A DNA stretch of 64,000 bases from Pelagibacteraceae bacterium. Lineage in GTDB: Bacteria; Pseudomonadota; Alphaproteobacteria; Pelagibacterales; Pelagibacteraceae. Below the pieces are notes generated by a model. That model did not search any database. It was not told the origin of the DNA and saw only the letters and a program-made list of their open reading frames with translations. The stretch spans positions 62,001 through 126,000 of the forward strand of contig JALEGD010000001.1 in NCBI GenBank assembly GCA_022763425.1, read 5' to 3'. This document shows, piece by piece, positions 1 through 11,660 of the stretch. The stretch's first letter is position 1. Each line of letters opens with the position of its first letter. The position numbers were made by a program, and so were the translations under genes.

Positions 1-513
1 GCGAAAAAATATTCAAATTTGACTATTGTCCAAATTGATGCTCACGCAGACTTAAGAGATGGTTACATGGGAATTCATAATTCACATGCTGCAGCTATGA
101 GAAGATGTTTAGATAATAAAAATATTAAAATTGTATCCATTGGAATTAGAAATTTATGCCAAGAAGAATTTAATTATTTTAAAAAGAATAATAAGAGAAT
201 CAAAATTTTTTGGGGAAATGAAATGCATAAGTGGAGTATGGAAAAACTATCTAAAATATTAAAAAATAAAAATGTGTATCTAACATTTGACTTGGATGGA
301 TTTGATTCCAGCCTTATGCCTGCGACTGGTACACCAGAACCAGGTGGTTTATTTTGGTCTGATGCAATGCGCATACTGAAAACGGTATTTAAAAACTCCA
401 ATGTTGTAGGTGCTGATGTGAATGAATTAGCCCCAAATCCTCATTTGCATGCATGTGATTTTTTAGCGGCAAAATTAGTTTATAAAATTTTATCTTACAA
501 ATTTGCCATTTGA
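1..513 (+). CDS. Agmatinase/arginase-family ureohydrolase, 3' part
   Basis: Only the C-terminal part (about 170 residues) is in the window; the reading frame is open from base 1, so the true start lies upstream. Ureohydrolases hydrolyse a guanidino group to urea using two Mn ions. Visible metal-binding motifs are QIDAHADLRD and FDLDGFD, followed by the ATGTPEPGG loop and a VNELAPNPH segment typical of SpeB-like agmatinases. The first metal-binding His of the family would be upstream and cannot be checked. Agmatinase, arginase or guanidinobutyrase cannot be separated from this fragment. Its last 19 bases overlap the 3' end of the opposing sensor-kinase gene. Confidence 0.8.
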   Translation, partial: AKKYSNLTIVQIDAHADLRDGYMGIHNSHAAAMRRCLDNKNIKIVSIGIRNLCQEEFNYFKKNNKRIKIFWGNEMHKWSMEKLSKILKNKNVYLTFDLDGFDSSLMPATGTPEPGGLFWSDAMRILKTVFKNSNVVGADVNELAPNPHLHACDFLAAKLVYKILSYKFAI

Positions 514-1775
514 GAATTAACCCAGGTAATTTTAATTACTGCTCCAGAATTATTTTTTTTATTTTGAAACATTACCTTTGTATTACATCTCTCTAGTAAA
601 CTTTTCGATATAAATACTCCTAAACCCATTCCTTTTTTATTTTTATTAACTTTTTCAGATTTTAAATAAGGTTGACCTAAATTTGAAATTACATCGTCTT
701 GAAATCCTTGGCCGTCATCACTTATTGTAATATTGGTATTTTTTTTGTTTTGATCTATTTGTATTTCAATTTGACTTTTCGCAAATTTAATTGCGTTTTC
801 AATAAAATTTCTTATTGCATAACTTATTTCAGTTTTCTTATTCATCTTTATTCTTTCATTGAGAGATTTATTAATAATATTAATTTCTTTATTAAATTTA
901 TTATCTACTGAAAATACTATCTCATTAACTAATTCTTTTGGTGAAACTTTTGCAATAAATTGATCTTCTTGTTTCTTCTCTGCTATATCCTTTAAAATTG
1001 AACTACACCTTGCTGATTGCTCAATTAATAAATTAATATCATCTTTTGCTAAGTTGTTTTTAGAGATTTGTTTTTGAAGCTCCTTACTAACAAGTGAAAT
1101 TGTTGCAAGAGGAGTGGCCAGTTCATGTACAGCTGCCGCAGCTATACCACCAACTGAATTAACTACTTTTTCATTTGTAAGTTCTTGCTCTAATTTATTT
1201 AATGCTTCAGATCTTATTCTATTGTCTCTACCTAATTGATACGCATAATTACCTAAGAAAATAATCCCGATACCTAATGATAACCACATTCCAATTTCGT
1301 AGTATTTTGGAAAATTTAGTGTTTGATTTTGCGGTGACGGTAGTGGCATATGATAAAAAGCAATAACAGTGGAAAAAATAATAGAACAGGTAACTATAAA
1401 TTGACTGCTTCCTCTTGAGAGGTAAGTGACTGAAATCGTGGTTGGAACTATGATTAAAATTGAAAAGGGGTTTGATAAACCTCCAGTCATGAATAGTAAA
1501 ATCACTAATTGAACCAGATCATAAAAAATACTTACAGTGGCAGCAAAATTATCAATTGTTAAGAATTTTTTTTTATTAACCTCTAAATAGGCATTTATAA
1601 TCGCTGAAAGAAAAATTAATACTAAAGCAATATAGTAAGGAAATTCAAATTTAAGGCCGTAGTAAACAAATGATACTGTAAAGAACTGACCAAATATAGC
1701 TATCCATCTTATGTTAATAAGAGTCTCTAAGGTTATTCTCAGGTCTTTTGAATTAATTCGATCTTTAACAAACAT
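495..1775 (-). CDS. regB: RegB/PrrB-like redox-sensing histidine kinase
   Basis: A 426-residue membrane sensor kinase. The N-terminal half (about residues 20-180) holds six hydrophobic segments. It contains GGLSNPF at 98-104, the quinone-binding signature of RegB kinases. The H-box is AAAVHELATPLATI with phospho-acceptor His217. Cys257 in SARCSSIL lies where the redox-active cysteine of RegB is found. ATP-binding boxes follow: N (NFIENAIKFA, 323-332), G1 (DDGQGF, 353) and G2 (GMGLGVFIS, 382). RegB family kinases phosphorylate RegA in response to redox state. No regA or senC lies next to it, so it is an orphan here. It starts 2 nt downstream of gyrB and may be co-transcribed with it. Confidence 0.85.
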   Translation of the reverse strand: MFVKDRINSKDLRITLETLINIRWIAIFGQFFTVSFVYYGLKFEFPYYIALVLIFLSAIINAYLEVNKKKFLTIDNFAATVSIFYDLVQLVILLFMTGGLSNPFSILIIVPTTISVTYLSRGSSQFIVTCSIIFSTVIAFYHMPLPSPQNQTLNFPKYYEIGMWLSLGIGIIFLGNYAYQLGRDNRIRSEALNKLEQELTNEKVVNSVGGIAAAAVHELATPLATISLVSKELQKQISKNNLAKDDINLLIEQSARCSSILKDIAEKKQEDQFIAKVSPKELVNEIVFSVDNKFNKEINIINKSLNERIKMNKKTEISYAIRNFIENAIKFAKSQIEIQIDQNKKNTNITISDDGQGFQDDVISNLGQPYLKSEKVNKNKKGMGLGVFISKSLLERCNTKVMFQNKKNNSGAVIKITWVNSQMANL

Positions 1776-1777
1776 GC

Positions 1778-4285
<2,508 letters not shown>

Positions 4286-4352
4286 TTAATTTTTTTTGAT
4301 TAAAACGAACTTTTAATTATAACATTTTTACTCTTAAAAATGGAGGTATAGA

Positions 4353-5444
4353 TTACTCTAAATGTATAAAAAACCCTTTATTTTCAATAGCTTGGAACAA
4401 ATTCTTGCTCGTTCCTGTATACCAAATTTGAGTGCCAAATTTTTCAATTTCTTTGACAAGCCTCCCGAAGTTTTGATCATCAATATGAGAAGTAGCTTCG
4501 TCTAATAAAAGAATAAAATCTTTTTTTTCTATTTTTAATTTCCAACAATTGGCAAGAATAATAGTTAATAGTGAAGATTTTTGCTCTCCTGTTGAACAAG
4601 CGTCTGTGTTTCTATTTTTGATTTTGTCGAAAAAAAAAATCTGATCTTTATTGATACCAAAATTTGTCCTTTTAGTAATCTCATCTAGTTCACGATTAGA
4701 TTTCAATTTTTCAAAAAAAATCTCTATTTTTATTTTTTTTTCATTTAGATCATCAAATAGATCATTGTTATATTTAATATTAATTTCTCTGAAATTTTTT
4801 AATTTATCTGAAATAATTTTATTAATTTTGTTTGCATAGTTCCTTCTCATTAAAAAAATTTCATAAATATTTTCTGCTAATTTCTTCTCTATTATATCAA
4901 GCCATTTTTCGTCTTTTGTATTTTTTAGAATTTGTAGCCTTTCTGCTATATTTTTTTTGTAACTTGATACTGATAAATTAAAATTTTTTTCGTTCTGTGA
5001 GATTAATTTATCTATAAAATCTCTTTTTATAGATTGTCCTTCATACATAATTTTATCCATATATGGTGATAACCAGATGAAACTTAAAATTTCTTTTATT
5101 TTGGGGAGTGATGTTTTTTTTTCTTCTAAAAAAAAGGTTTTTTTTAAACTTTCTTGATCTTTAGTTATTTTGAAAGAAAAATTAAATTGATTAGAATTCG
5201 ATAAAATTTTTGCTTGTATGTTTGTATCAATAATATTTGTTTCTTGTCCCGGTAATAACTTATCTAAAGAATCACCTCTTAATCCTTTTGAATTAGAAAA
5301 AAAAGATAAACTCTCTATTAAATTAGTCTTTCCAACGCCATTATCTCCATAGATAATTATGTGCTGACAATCTTTACTAATTTCTAAATTATATTGTTTA
5401 TGGGACTTAAAATTTTTAATATTTATTTTTGTTACACTTGCCAT
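4353..5444 (-). CDS. recF: DNA replication and repair protein RecF
   Basis: SMC-like ATPase that helps load RecA at single-strand gaps. The 363-residue protein has the N-terminal KINIKNFKSHKQY strand-loop of the family. Walker A is GDNGVGKTN at 33-41. The ABC signature STGEQKSSLL and Walker B FILLLDEATSHID lie near the C terminus (roughly 285 and 310). The middle arm is lysine-rich and poorly conserved, as is usual in AT-rich genomes. It follows dnaN by 10 nt, the ancestral dnaN-recF-gyrB order. Confidence 0.95.
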   Translation of the reverse strand: MASVTKINIKNFKSHKQYNLEISKDCQHIIIYGDNGVGKTNLIESLSFFSNSKGLRGDSLDKLLPGQETNIIDTNIQAKILSNSNQFNFSFKITKDQESLKKTFFLEEKKTSLPKIKEILSFIWLSPYMDKIMYEGQSIKRDFIDKLISQNEKNFNLSVSSYKKNIAERLQILKNTKDEKWLDIIEKKLAENIYEIFLMRRNYANKINKIISDKLKNFREINIKYNNDLFDDLNEKKIKIEIFFEKLKSNRELDEITKRTNFGINKDQIFFFDKIKNRNTDACSTGEQKSSLLTIILANCWKLKIEKKDFILLLDEATSHIDDQNFGRLVKEIEKFGTQIWYTGTSKNLFQAIENKGFFIHLE

Positions 5445-5454
5445 TAAATACTTA

Positions 5455-6564
5455 TTAAATTACACGCATTGGCATAACAATGTAAGTACTAAGGGGATCG
5501 CTTTCATCTTTGACTTGTATAGGTGAAGTTGCATCTTTTAACATTAAGACAATATCTTTACTCTCTAAAACATTTGCAACATCGATTAAATATGTCGAAT
5601 TGAAACCAATCTCTAAATGCTCCCCTTGATATTGAGTTTGCACTTCTTCAATACCATCTCCAGAAATAGCGTCATTTATTAAAAACTTCATCAATCCTTT
5701 ATCCAAAGATATTTTGATGACTCCTTTTCTATCTGAAGATAAAGATTTCAGTCGATCTAAAGCGCTTATAAATTCTTCAACGTTTGATTTTGCGGCTATA
5801 CGTTCATCTTTTGGTATAACCTTCTCATAATCTGGAAATTTTCCATCGATCACCTTTGAAATTAAAACAATATCTTTGTACAAAAATTTAATCTTAGATT
5901 TTGTAGATAAAATTTTAAGATTGATAGAATCTTCATCAATTATTGTAAGTAATTCAAATACAGTTTTTTTAGGTAAGATTACTGATTGAAAATTGTCTGC
6001 GCCCTTTATTTCTGTAGCTGACTTACTAAGTCTATGACCGTCTGTTGCAACCGCAATTAATTTATTTTCTCCATCCTTTTTATCTAAATAAACACCATTT
6101 AAATAATGTCTTGTCTCATCATTAGAGATAGAAAATTTTGTTTTATTTATTATTTTTAAAAATTCAAAAGATGGTATTTCTAAATACTGTTCATCCATAT
6201 TATCTTCTAATATTGGAAACTCGTCAGGAGATATGCAGGTTAAATTAAAGTCAGATTTGCCAGATATTAATTTTAATCTATTATTTTCCTTTAATGACAA
6301 ATGTATTGAGGATCCGGTTTTAAGTTTTCTAACGATGTCATAAATTACCTGTGCCGTTGTTGTTGTTGATCCTTCTTTTATTGTCTGACATGTAAGCTTT
6401 TCCGTAATAATAATATCTAGGTCTGTCGCCGTTAGCTTTAAGAATCCATCATGAGCTTCTATTAAGACATTACCCAAAATTGGTAGCGTATTTTTTTTTT
6501 CAACAACACCTTGTACATGTGCCAGAGATTTTAATAAAACATCTCTGTCAATTTTAAATTCCAT
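5455..6564 (-). CDS. dnaN: DNA polymerase III beta sliding clamp
   Basis: Processivity clamp of the replicative polymerase, 369 residues, the usual size. It begins MEFKIDRDVLLKSLAHVQGVV and ends SDPLSTYIVMPMRVI, matching the family's C-terminal YxVMPMR segment that lines the partner-binding cleft. The three topologically similar clamp domains fit the length. It is separated from dnaA by 1 nt, so dnaA and dnaN are surely one transcript. Confidence 0.97.
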   Translation of the reverse strand: MEFKIDRDVLLKSLAHVQGVVEKKNTLPILGNVLIEAHDGFLKLTATDLDIIITEKLTCQTIKEGSTTTTAQVIYDIVRKLKTGSSIHLSLKENNRLKLISGKSDFNLTCISPDEFPILEDNMDEQYLEIPSFEFLKIINKTKFSISNDETRHYLNGVYLDKKDGENKLIAVATDGHRLSKSATEIKGADNFQSVILPKKTVFELLTIIDEDSINLKILSTKSKIKFLYKDIVLISKVIDGKFPDYEKVIPKDERIAAKSNVEEFISALDRLKSLSSDRKGVIKISLDKGLMKFLINDAISGDGIEEVQTQYQGEHLEIGFNSTYLIDVANVLESKDIVLMLKDATSPIQVKDESDPLSTYIVMPMRVI

Positions 6565-6565
6565 T

Positions 6566-7954
6566 TTATCTCTTGATTATTCTGTCTGTAATACTTTGTA
6601 CTTCATACTCGAATTGACGATCTTTTGACATCAATTCTTCTATTTTTTTTATTGCATGTATTACAGTAGTATGGTCCCTACCAGTGAATTTTCTGCCTAT
6701 TTCAGGCAGTGATTTTGTTGTTAATTTTTTTGATAAATACATAGCTATTTGCCTTGGTCTAGCGATATGCCTTGATCTTCTTGCAGATAAAAAATCATTC
6801 ATTGATAAATTATAATAAGCAACAACAATTTTTTGTATATCTTCAATACTTATAACTGATTGCATATTGTTAAGAAGATCTTTCAAAATAAGTTTTGCAT
6901 CTTGCAAAGTCGGTGTTTTATTTTGAATTCTAGCTGATGCTATAACTCTATTTAGTACACCAAGCATGTCTCTAACACTTGATTTAAATTCATTTGATAT
7001 AAATGATAATATTTCATCATTTATCAGTATCTCGTTACCAAAATGATTTTTTTCGGCTAAACATCTCTTTTTTAATATTTCAAGTCTCAAGCCAATATCA
7101 GGTGGCTGAACATCAACAACTAAGCCTCCTGATAATCTTGATTTTATTCTGTCTTGAATACGATCTAGTTCATTTGGTGATCTATCACATGAAATCACAA
7201 CTTGAGACTGATTTTCTAACAAACTATTAAATGTATAGAAAAACTCTTCTTGTGTTACCTCTTTACCACTAATGAATTGGATGTCGTCTAATATAAGTAC
7301 ATCAGCGTTTCTAAAAATTTCTTTAAATTTGTGTGTATCTTTATTTTTAATTGATTTTACAAATTGATACATAAATCTTTCAGCTGAAAGATAGATTACC
7401 TTTTTATCTATTTGTTTAAGTTGATTTCCAATAGCATTTAAAATGTGCGTTTTTCCTAGTCCAACACCGCCATAGATATATAAAGGATTATAATGACCAA
7501 GACTCTCTGTAACTCTTTTAGCAGCTGAAAAAGCTAATTGATTACTTTCGCCCGTTACAAAACTTTCGAAGTTTAATCGAGGATCTATTCTATTAATTCC
7601 ATAATTTGTATCTTTTAAATCAATTATTTTTGTACCTGATCCAAAATCTAAAATATTTGTAGATCTTTTTTCATCAAAGATTTCATTAATTTCAAATTGA
7701 ATTCTAGATACTGAATTATCAAGTTTTTGATAATGATCTAAAATTTTATCTGCGTAGTGAGAAACAATCCAGTCTCTAACAAATCTTGTTTTAACAACTA
7801 AAATTAAAGATGAAAAATCTATACCTTTGGCTTCAACATTTTGTATCCAGCTTTTGTAAACATCTAAACCATAAGTTTCTTTCAACTTTTGTTGAACAAT
7901 TTCCCAGTTTTTTTTAATATCTTCGTTAATTTGTAGTGCAGATGAACTTTTCAT
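6566..7954 (-). CDS. dnaA: Chromosomal replication initiator DnaA
   Basis: AAA+ initiator that binds DnaA boxes and melts the origin. It has 462 residues. Domain I (about 15-90) includes WIQNVEAKG. Walker A is GGVGLGKTH at 162-170, and Walker B VLILDDIQFISG lies near 225. The C-terminal DNA-binding domain carries the DnaA signature GRDHTTVIHAIKKIE near 430-444. The ATG start is preceded by a 231-bp AT-rich gap, the largest in the window, with a plausible extended -10 promoter. It heads the operon dnaA-dnaN-recF-gyrB. Confidence 0.98.
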   Translation of the reverse strand: MKSSSALQINEDIKKNWEIVQQKLKETYGLDVYKSWIQNVEAKGIDFSSLILVVKTRFVRDWIVSHYADKILDHYQKLDNSVSRIQFEINEIFDEKRSTNILDFGSGTKIIDLKDTNYGINRIDPRLNFESFVTGESNQLAFSAAKRVTESLGHYNPLYIYGGVGLGKTHILNAIGNQLKQIDKKVIYLSAERFMYQFVKSIKNKDTHKFKEIFRNADVLILDDIQFISGKEVTQEEFFYTFNSLLENQSQVVISCDRSPNELDRIQDRIKSRLSGGLVVDVQPPDIGLRLEILKKRCLAEKNHFGNEILINDEILSFISNEFKSSVRDMLGVLNRVIASARIQNKTPTLQDAKLILKDLLNNMQSVISIEDIQKIVVAYYNLSMNDFLSARRSRHIARPRQIAMYLSKKLTTKSLPEIGRKFTGRDHTTVIHAIKKIEELMSKDRQFEYEVQSITDRIIKR

Positions 7955-8017
7955 GAGAGAGACTTTTAATTAAAACAAAATGCGTAAGCAACAAAAAAAT
8001 TTTTTTTTTAAAAAAAA

Positions 8018-8044
8018 ATTATAACAACTTTGGATTGTGAAAAT
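8018..8044 (-). promoter_or_regulatory. Putative dnaA promoter with overlapping DnaA-box-like site
   Basis: On the minus strand, TGTTATAAT (8018-8026) is a perfect extended -10 element (TGn plus TATAAT), about 64 bp upstream of the dnaA ATG. No TTGACA-like -35 is visible at 17 bp. Just upstream, ATTTTCACA (8036-8044) differs from the DnaA-box consensus TTWTNCACA at one base, so autoregulation is conceivable. The rest of the gap 7955-8185 is A/T runs with no gene; the evidence is too thin to call an origin. Confidence 0.4.
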
Positions 8045-8185
8045 AATTTTTTTAGAAATTAAATTGTCGCACGAATTTTATTAAACACTTTTTGCATTAC
8101 AAAAGAATTTAAAATTTTTTTAATCTGTAAAATGAAATTTTAAAATCTAAAGTTGAATTTTTTTGAGTTTAAATGAATCTTTGAC

Positions 8186-8449
8186 TTACTTCATCAAAGC
8201 AAGCTTTTTTGAAGTTCTAGAAATTTTTCTTGAGGCAGTTTGTCTTCTTATAGAACCTTTTTTAGATACTTTCATCAACTGTGACTGGAATTTATCAAAA
8301 AGCTTTTTGGCCTTAGCTTTATCTCCACTTTTGATTGCATTTTCTATCTCAGAAATTGCTGCTTTGTACTTACCGATCCTTATACGATTAATAGCTGTCT
8401 TTCTTTTAATAACTTTTGTTTTTTTTTTAGCTGATGATGTATTTGCCAT
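8186..8449 (-). CDS. rpsT: 30S ribosomal protein S20
   Basis: An 87-residue basic protein that binds 16S rRNA in the small subunit. It starts MANTSSAKKKTKV and has the family features: a lysine/arginine-rich N-terminal helix, the RIGKYKAAI segment, and the C-terminal KGSIRRQTASRKISRTSKKL region. Size is normal (86-88). The gene stands alone between mutM and dnaA, as in many Proteobacteria. Confidence 0.96.
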   Translation of the reverse strand: MANTSSAKKKTKVIKRKTAINRIRIGKYKAAISEIENAIKSGDKAKAKKLFDKFQSQLMKVSKKGSIRRQTASRKISRTSKKLALMK

Positions 8450-8495
8450 TTTTTTTGATGGGCAGTTTATATAGCCTTTTTAATTGTGGTCAACA

Positions 8496-9356
8496 CTATG
8501 TTTGGCACTTAATACAAAAAAAAGAAGACCTTCCAGAAGCGATTACACGCCTAATTTTTCCAGTGCACCCAGCTCTTTTACAAGTTTCACCTTCTCTGTC
8601 ATAAACTTTAAAATTAGCTTGATAAGAGCCAGTCTTCCCTTCAGAGTTGTGATAATTTTGGATGGTTGAACCACCAGCTTTTATTGCCATTTTCAATACT
8701 TTTTTAATGGCAATTATAATTTTTCTTGTTTCTATATCTTTTAGAAACTTTCCCGGTTTTTGAGGGCTAACACAACTTCTAAATAGAGCCTCATTTACAT
8801 ATATGTTACCTAAGCCTGAAACTACAGATTGATTCATTAATAAATTTTTTACAGAAGAATTTGAGTTTCTAATTTTGTTTTTTAAATATTTAAAACTAAA
8901 ATTTAAACTTAATGGCTCAGGTCCAAGTGAACTTAAATGTTTTGTGCTTTCAATATTTGTTGATAAAATTTTCTTAATAAATCCAAATTTTCTAATATCG
9001 TTATAAATTAAATCAAAACCTTTGAATGAAAGTTTTAAGTGATCATGTTTTTTAATTATTTCGTTTTTAGTGTAAAAACTAGTATCAATTTTATTTTTAC
9101 CTTTTTTCACAAAATAAAACCGGCCTGTCATTCCAAGATGCACTAATAAAATATTTTTATCATTAAAATGAATCAGTAAATACTTTGATCTTCTAATTAT
9201 TTTTTTTATAATTTTATTTTTTAAAGATAATAAATTTTGTTTATTTAATTTGTATCGAAGCTTAGGATTTAATATTGTGACATTTTTTACTTTTTTGTGC
9301 AAAATCTGTTTGCTTAAGCTTATTTTTGTAATCTCAACTTCTGGAAGTTCTGGCAT
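8496..9356 (-). CDS. mutM: Formamidopyrimidine-DNA glycosylase (Fpg/MutM)
   Basis: Excises oxidised purines such as 8-oxoguanine and nicks the abasic site. After Met removal the protein begins PELPEVE, giving the catalytic Pro and Glu. It has 286 residues. The H2TH region (about 150-215) contains the NIYVNEALFRS helix. The C-terminal zinc finger is CKRAGC then CIKC, with the CX4C first half common in Alphaproteobacteria. The catalytic Arg of the finger loop is in SGRSSFF. It is divergent from ubiE across 38 bp. Confidence 0.95.
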   Translation of the reverse strand: MPELPEVEITKISLSKQILHKKVKNVTILNPKLRYKLNKQNLLSLKNKIIKKIIRRSKYLLIHFNDKNILLVHLGMTGRFYFVKKGKNKIDTSFYTKNEIIKKHDHLKLSFKGFDLIYNDIRKFGFIKKILSTNIESTKHLSSLGPEPLSLNFSFKYLKNKIRNSNSSVKNLLMNQSVVSGLGNIYVNEALFRSCVSPQKPGKFLKDIETRKIIIAIKKVLKMAIKAGGSTIQNYHNSEGKTGSYQANFKVYDREGETCKRAGCTGKIRRVIASGRSSFFCIKCQT

Positions 9357-9394
9357 ATAATTTTTTTTTTAATACAATCGTCTTTTAAAGAATT

Positions 9395-10105
9395 ATGAAA
9401 AATATTCACCAATATAAAAATACTAGTTTAGTAAATAAAGTATTCGATGGCGCTTTTAAGAAGTACGATATGATGAATGATATCATGTCACTTGGTACCC
9501 ATAGAATATGGAAGCAACAATTTGTGGATACGGTTATATTAGAAAATAACAACACAATAGTTGATATGGCATCAGGAACTGGTGATATTTCAAGATTGCT
9601 GATCCAAAAAAACAAAAGCAAAGAAATAATAAGAATTGAGCCGAACTTTAATATGTTAAATCAAAATATTGATGAATTTAAAAGTTACAAAAATATTAAG
9701 CATCTTTGTAGTTATGCAGAAACAGTGCCTCTAAAAAATAATTCTATTGATGCATATCTAATTAGCTTTGGTCTTAGAAATATATCGAAATTAGATATTG
9801 CTCTCAAAGAAGCTTTTAGAATTTTAAAAAAAGGTGGGGGTTTTTATTGTCTTGAATTTTATAAAGTTAATAAACCGATACTAAGAGAAATTTATAATTT
9901 TTACTCTAAATCAATACCTGCTCTAGGAAAAGTATTTAATCAAGATTCAAAGCCATATGAATATCTCACTAAAAGTATTGAAGATTTTTATTCTCAAAAA
10001 GAAATATCAAAAAAATTAAGAGATGTCGGTTTTAGAAATATTAGCACCAGAGATATATTTGGTGGAATTGCTTCGATACATTATTCTTGGAAGCTAAATG
10101 ATTAA
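9395..10105 (+). CDS. ubiE: Ubiquinone/menaquinone biosynthesis C-methyltransferase UbiE
   Basis: SAM-dependent C-methyltransferase of the quinone pathway. The 236-residue protein has the family N-terminal segment KYDMMNDIMSLGTHRIWK, motif I VDMASGTGDIS, and the ISFGLRNI and LKKGGGFYCLEF motifs. The acidic residue usually following motif I is in RIEPNFNML. The stop overlaps the ubiB start by 8 nt, so the two ubiquinone genes are co-translated. With no menaquinone genes in view, the ubiquinone role is the more likely one. Confidence 0.95.
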   Translation: MKNIHQYKNTSLVNKVFDGAFKKYDMMNDIMSLGTHRIWKQQFVDTVILENNNTIVDMASGTGDISRLLIQKNKSKEIIRIEPNFNMLNQNIDEFKSYKNIKHLCSYAETVPLKNNSIDAYLISFGLRNISKLDIALKEAFRILKKGGGFYCLEFYKVNKPILREIYNFYSKSIPALGKVFNQDSKPYEYLTKSIEDFYSQKEISKKLRDVGFRNISTRDIFGGIASIHYSWKLND

Positions 10106-11654
10106 AAAAATTTTAATTCTTCTGAAAATTGGTAGAGCTCTGGCTAAGTCGTCAACCTTAGATTATTTTGGTGAATTATATAAACCAAATATTTTAATTC
10201 GATATTCAATAAAAATTTTCGGTTTTTCTTCTTTTAAAAAAAAAAGTTTGGACAGCAAAAGTGTTGGCCAAAGATTAGTGTCGGCATTAAAAGAATTGGG
10301 CCCAACGTTTATTAAGCTTGGTCAATTTCTCGGAACAAGACCTGACATTGTTGGCAGAGATCTAGCTAAAGAACTTCAAAGTTTACAAGATGACTTGCCG
10401 CCCTTTGATATGGAAATAGCAAAAAAAAGTATAAGTAATGAAATTGGAGAAGAAAAGTACAAACAAATTGAAAATTTAAGCAAACCAATAGCTGCAGCTT
10501 CTATAGCTCAAGTTCATTTTGCAACAATTGAGGGTAAGCAATATGCCATTAAAGTATTAAGACCTGGTATTGAAAAGAAATTCAATGAAGAGTTAGAAGC
10601 GTTAATGTTATTTGCTTCAATAGTGGAAACAATTTTACCTAAAACAAAAAGACTTAAATTAATTGAAGTAGTTCATTTGCTTAAAGAAATTACTGCCATT
10701 GAGATGGATTTAAGATTTGAAGGATCAGCGGGCAGCGAATTAAAGAAAAATACAAAATCTGATCCGAAATTTAAAGTGCCTGACATTAATTGGGATTTTA
10801 CATCAAAAAGAGTTTTAACTTCTGAAAAAGTAGAAGGTATTAGTATAAAAGAATTAGATAAAATTAATGAACTTAAAATTGATAAAAAAGAACTTGCAAA
10901 AAATATAATTCAAAATTTCCTAAGACAAGCTGTCGGGGATGGCTTTTTTCACGGCGACATGCATCAGGGAAATCTTTTTGTAGACTCAGATGGAAACATT
11001 ATTCCAGTCGACTTTGGAATAATGGGTAGATTAGATAAAGATAATCGAAAATATTTAGCTGAAATTTTATATGGATTCATTCAAAGAGATTATGAAAAGG
11101 TTGCTGACGTACATTTTATTGCAGGGCTAGTTCCTTTAGATCAGTCAAAAGATGCTTTTTCTCAAGCACTTAGATCCATTGGAGAGCCTATTTTTGGACA
11201 GTCAATTAAAAATATTTCAGCGGGAAAATTATTAGCACAACTCTTTGAAATTACAGAACAATTTAACATGGCAACTCAGCCTCAACTTTTACTTTTGCAA
11301 AAAACTATGGTTGTGGTTGAAGGGGTAGCTAGAACACTTGATGAGGATGCAAATATCTGGGAAATATCAAAACCAGTTTTAGAAGGGTGGCTAAAAAAAG
11401 AAGTTGGACCTGAAGCAAAGATAAATCAAGCTATAAAAACTACATCGCAAGTTATGGATAGGCTACCAGAGCTGCCAAGTATGATGGACAAAGCCTCAAA
11501 AGCATTGGAACTGCTTGCCGCTGGAACAGTGGCATCAAATAATGAGATGGCAAAAAAATTTGAATTTGAAAAATTAAAAATTAAAAATCAACAAAATAAA
11601 ATAATTATATTTATCTTATTAGTGGTAATATCATTGTTAGTATTATTTAATTAA
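10098..11654 (+). CDS. ubiB: Ubiquinone biosynthesis protein UbiB (atypical kinase/ATPase)
   Basis: Member of the ABC1/ADCK/UbiB family needed for ubiquinone assembly. The 518-residue protein shows the KxGQ motif in FIKLGQFLGTRPDI, the alanine-rich loop PIAAASIAQVH, the HGDMHQGNLF catalytic-loop equivalent and VDFGIMG in place of DFG. A hydrophobic C-terminal segment, IIIFILLVVISLLVLF, would anchor it in the membrane. It overlaps ubiE by 8 nt and is followed 6 nt later by coaBC. Confidence 0.95.
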   Translation: MIKKILILLKIGRALAKSSTLDYFGELYKPNILIRYSIKIFGFSSFKKKSLDSKSVGQRLVSALKELGPTFIKLGQFLGTRPDIVGRDLAKELQSLQDDLPPFDMEIAKKSISNEIGEEKYKQIENLSKPIAAASIAQVHFATIEGKQYAIKVLRPGIEKKFNEELEALMLFASIVETILPKTKRLKLIEVVHLLKEITAIEMDLRFEGSAGSELKKNTKSDPKFKVPDINWDFTSKRVLTSEKVEGISIKELDKINELKIDKKELAKNIIQNFLRQAVGDGFFHGDMHQGNLFVDSDGNIIPVDFGIMGRLDKDNRKYLAEILYGFIQRDYEKVADVHFIAGLVPLDQSKDAFSQALRSIGEPIFGQSIKNISAGKLLAQLFEITEQFNMATQPQLLLLQKTMVVVEGVARTLDEDANIWEISKPVLEGWLKKEVGPEAKINQAIKTTSQVMDRLPELPSMMDKASKALELLAAGTVASNNEMAKKFEFEKLKIKNQQNKIIIFILLVVISLLVLFN

Positions 11655-11660
11655 ACTGTA

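Noticed and set aside
8011-8020. Poly-A/T tracts around dnaA as an intrinsic terminator for rpsT
   Set aside because: No GC-containing stem precedes the T run; A/T runs of this length occur throughout the window by composition.
7955-8185. Firm call of a replication origin
   Set aside because: Only one imperfect DnaA box and no cluster; no skew data from a single window. Kept only as a candidate.
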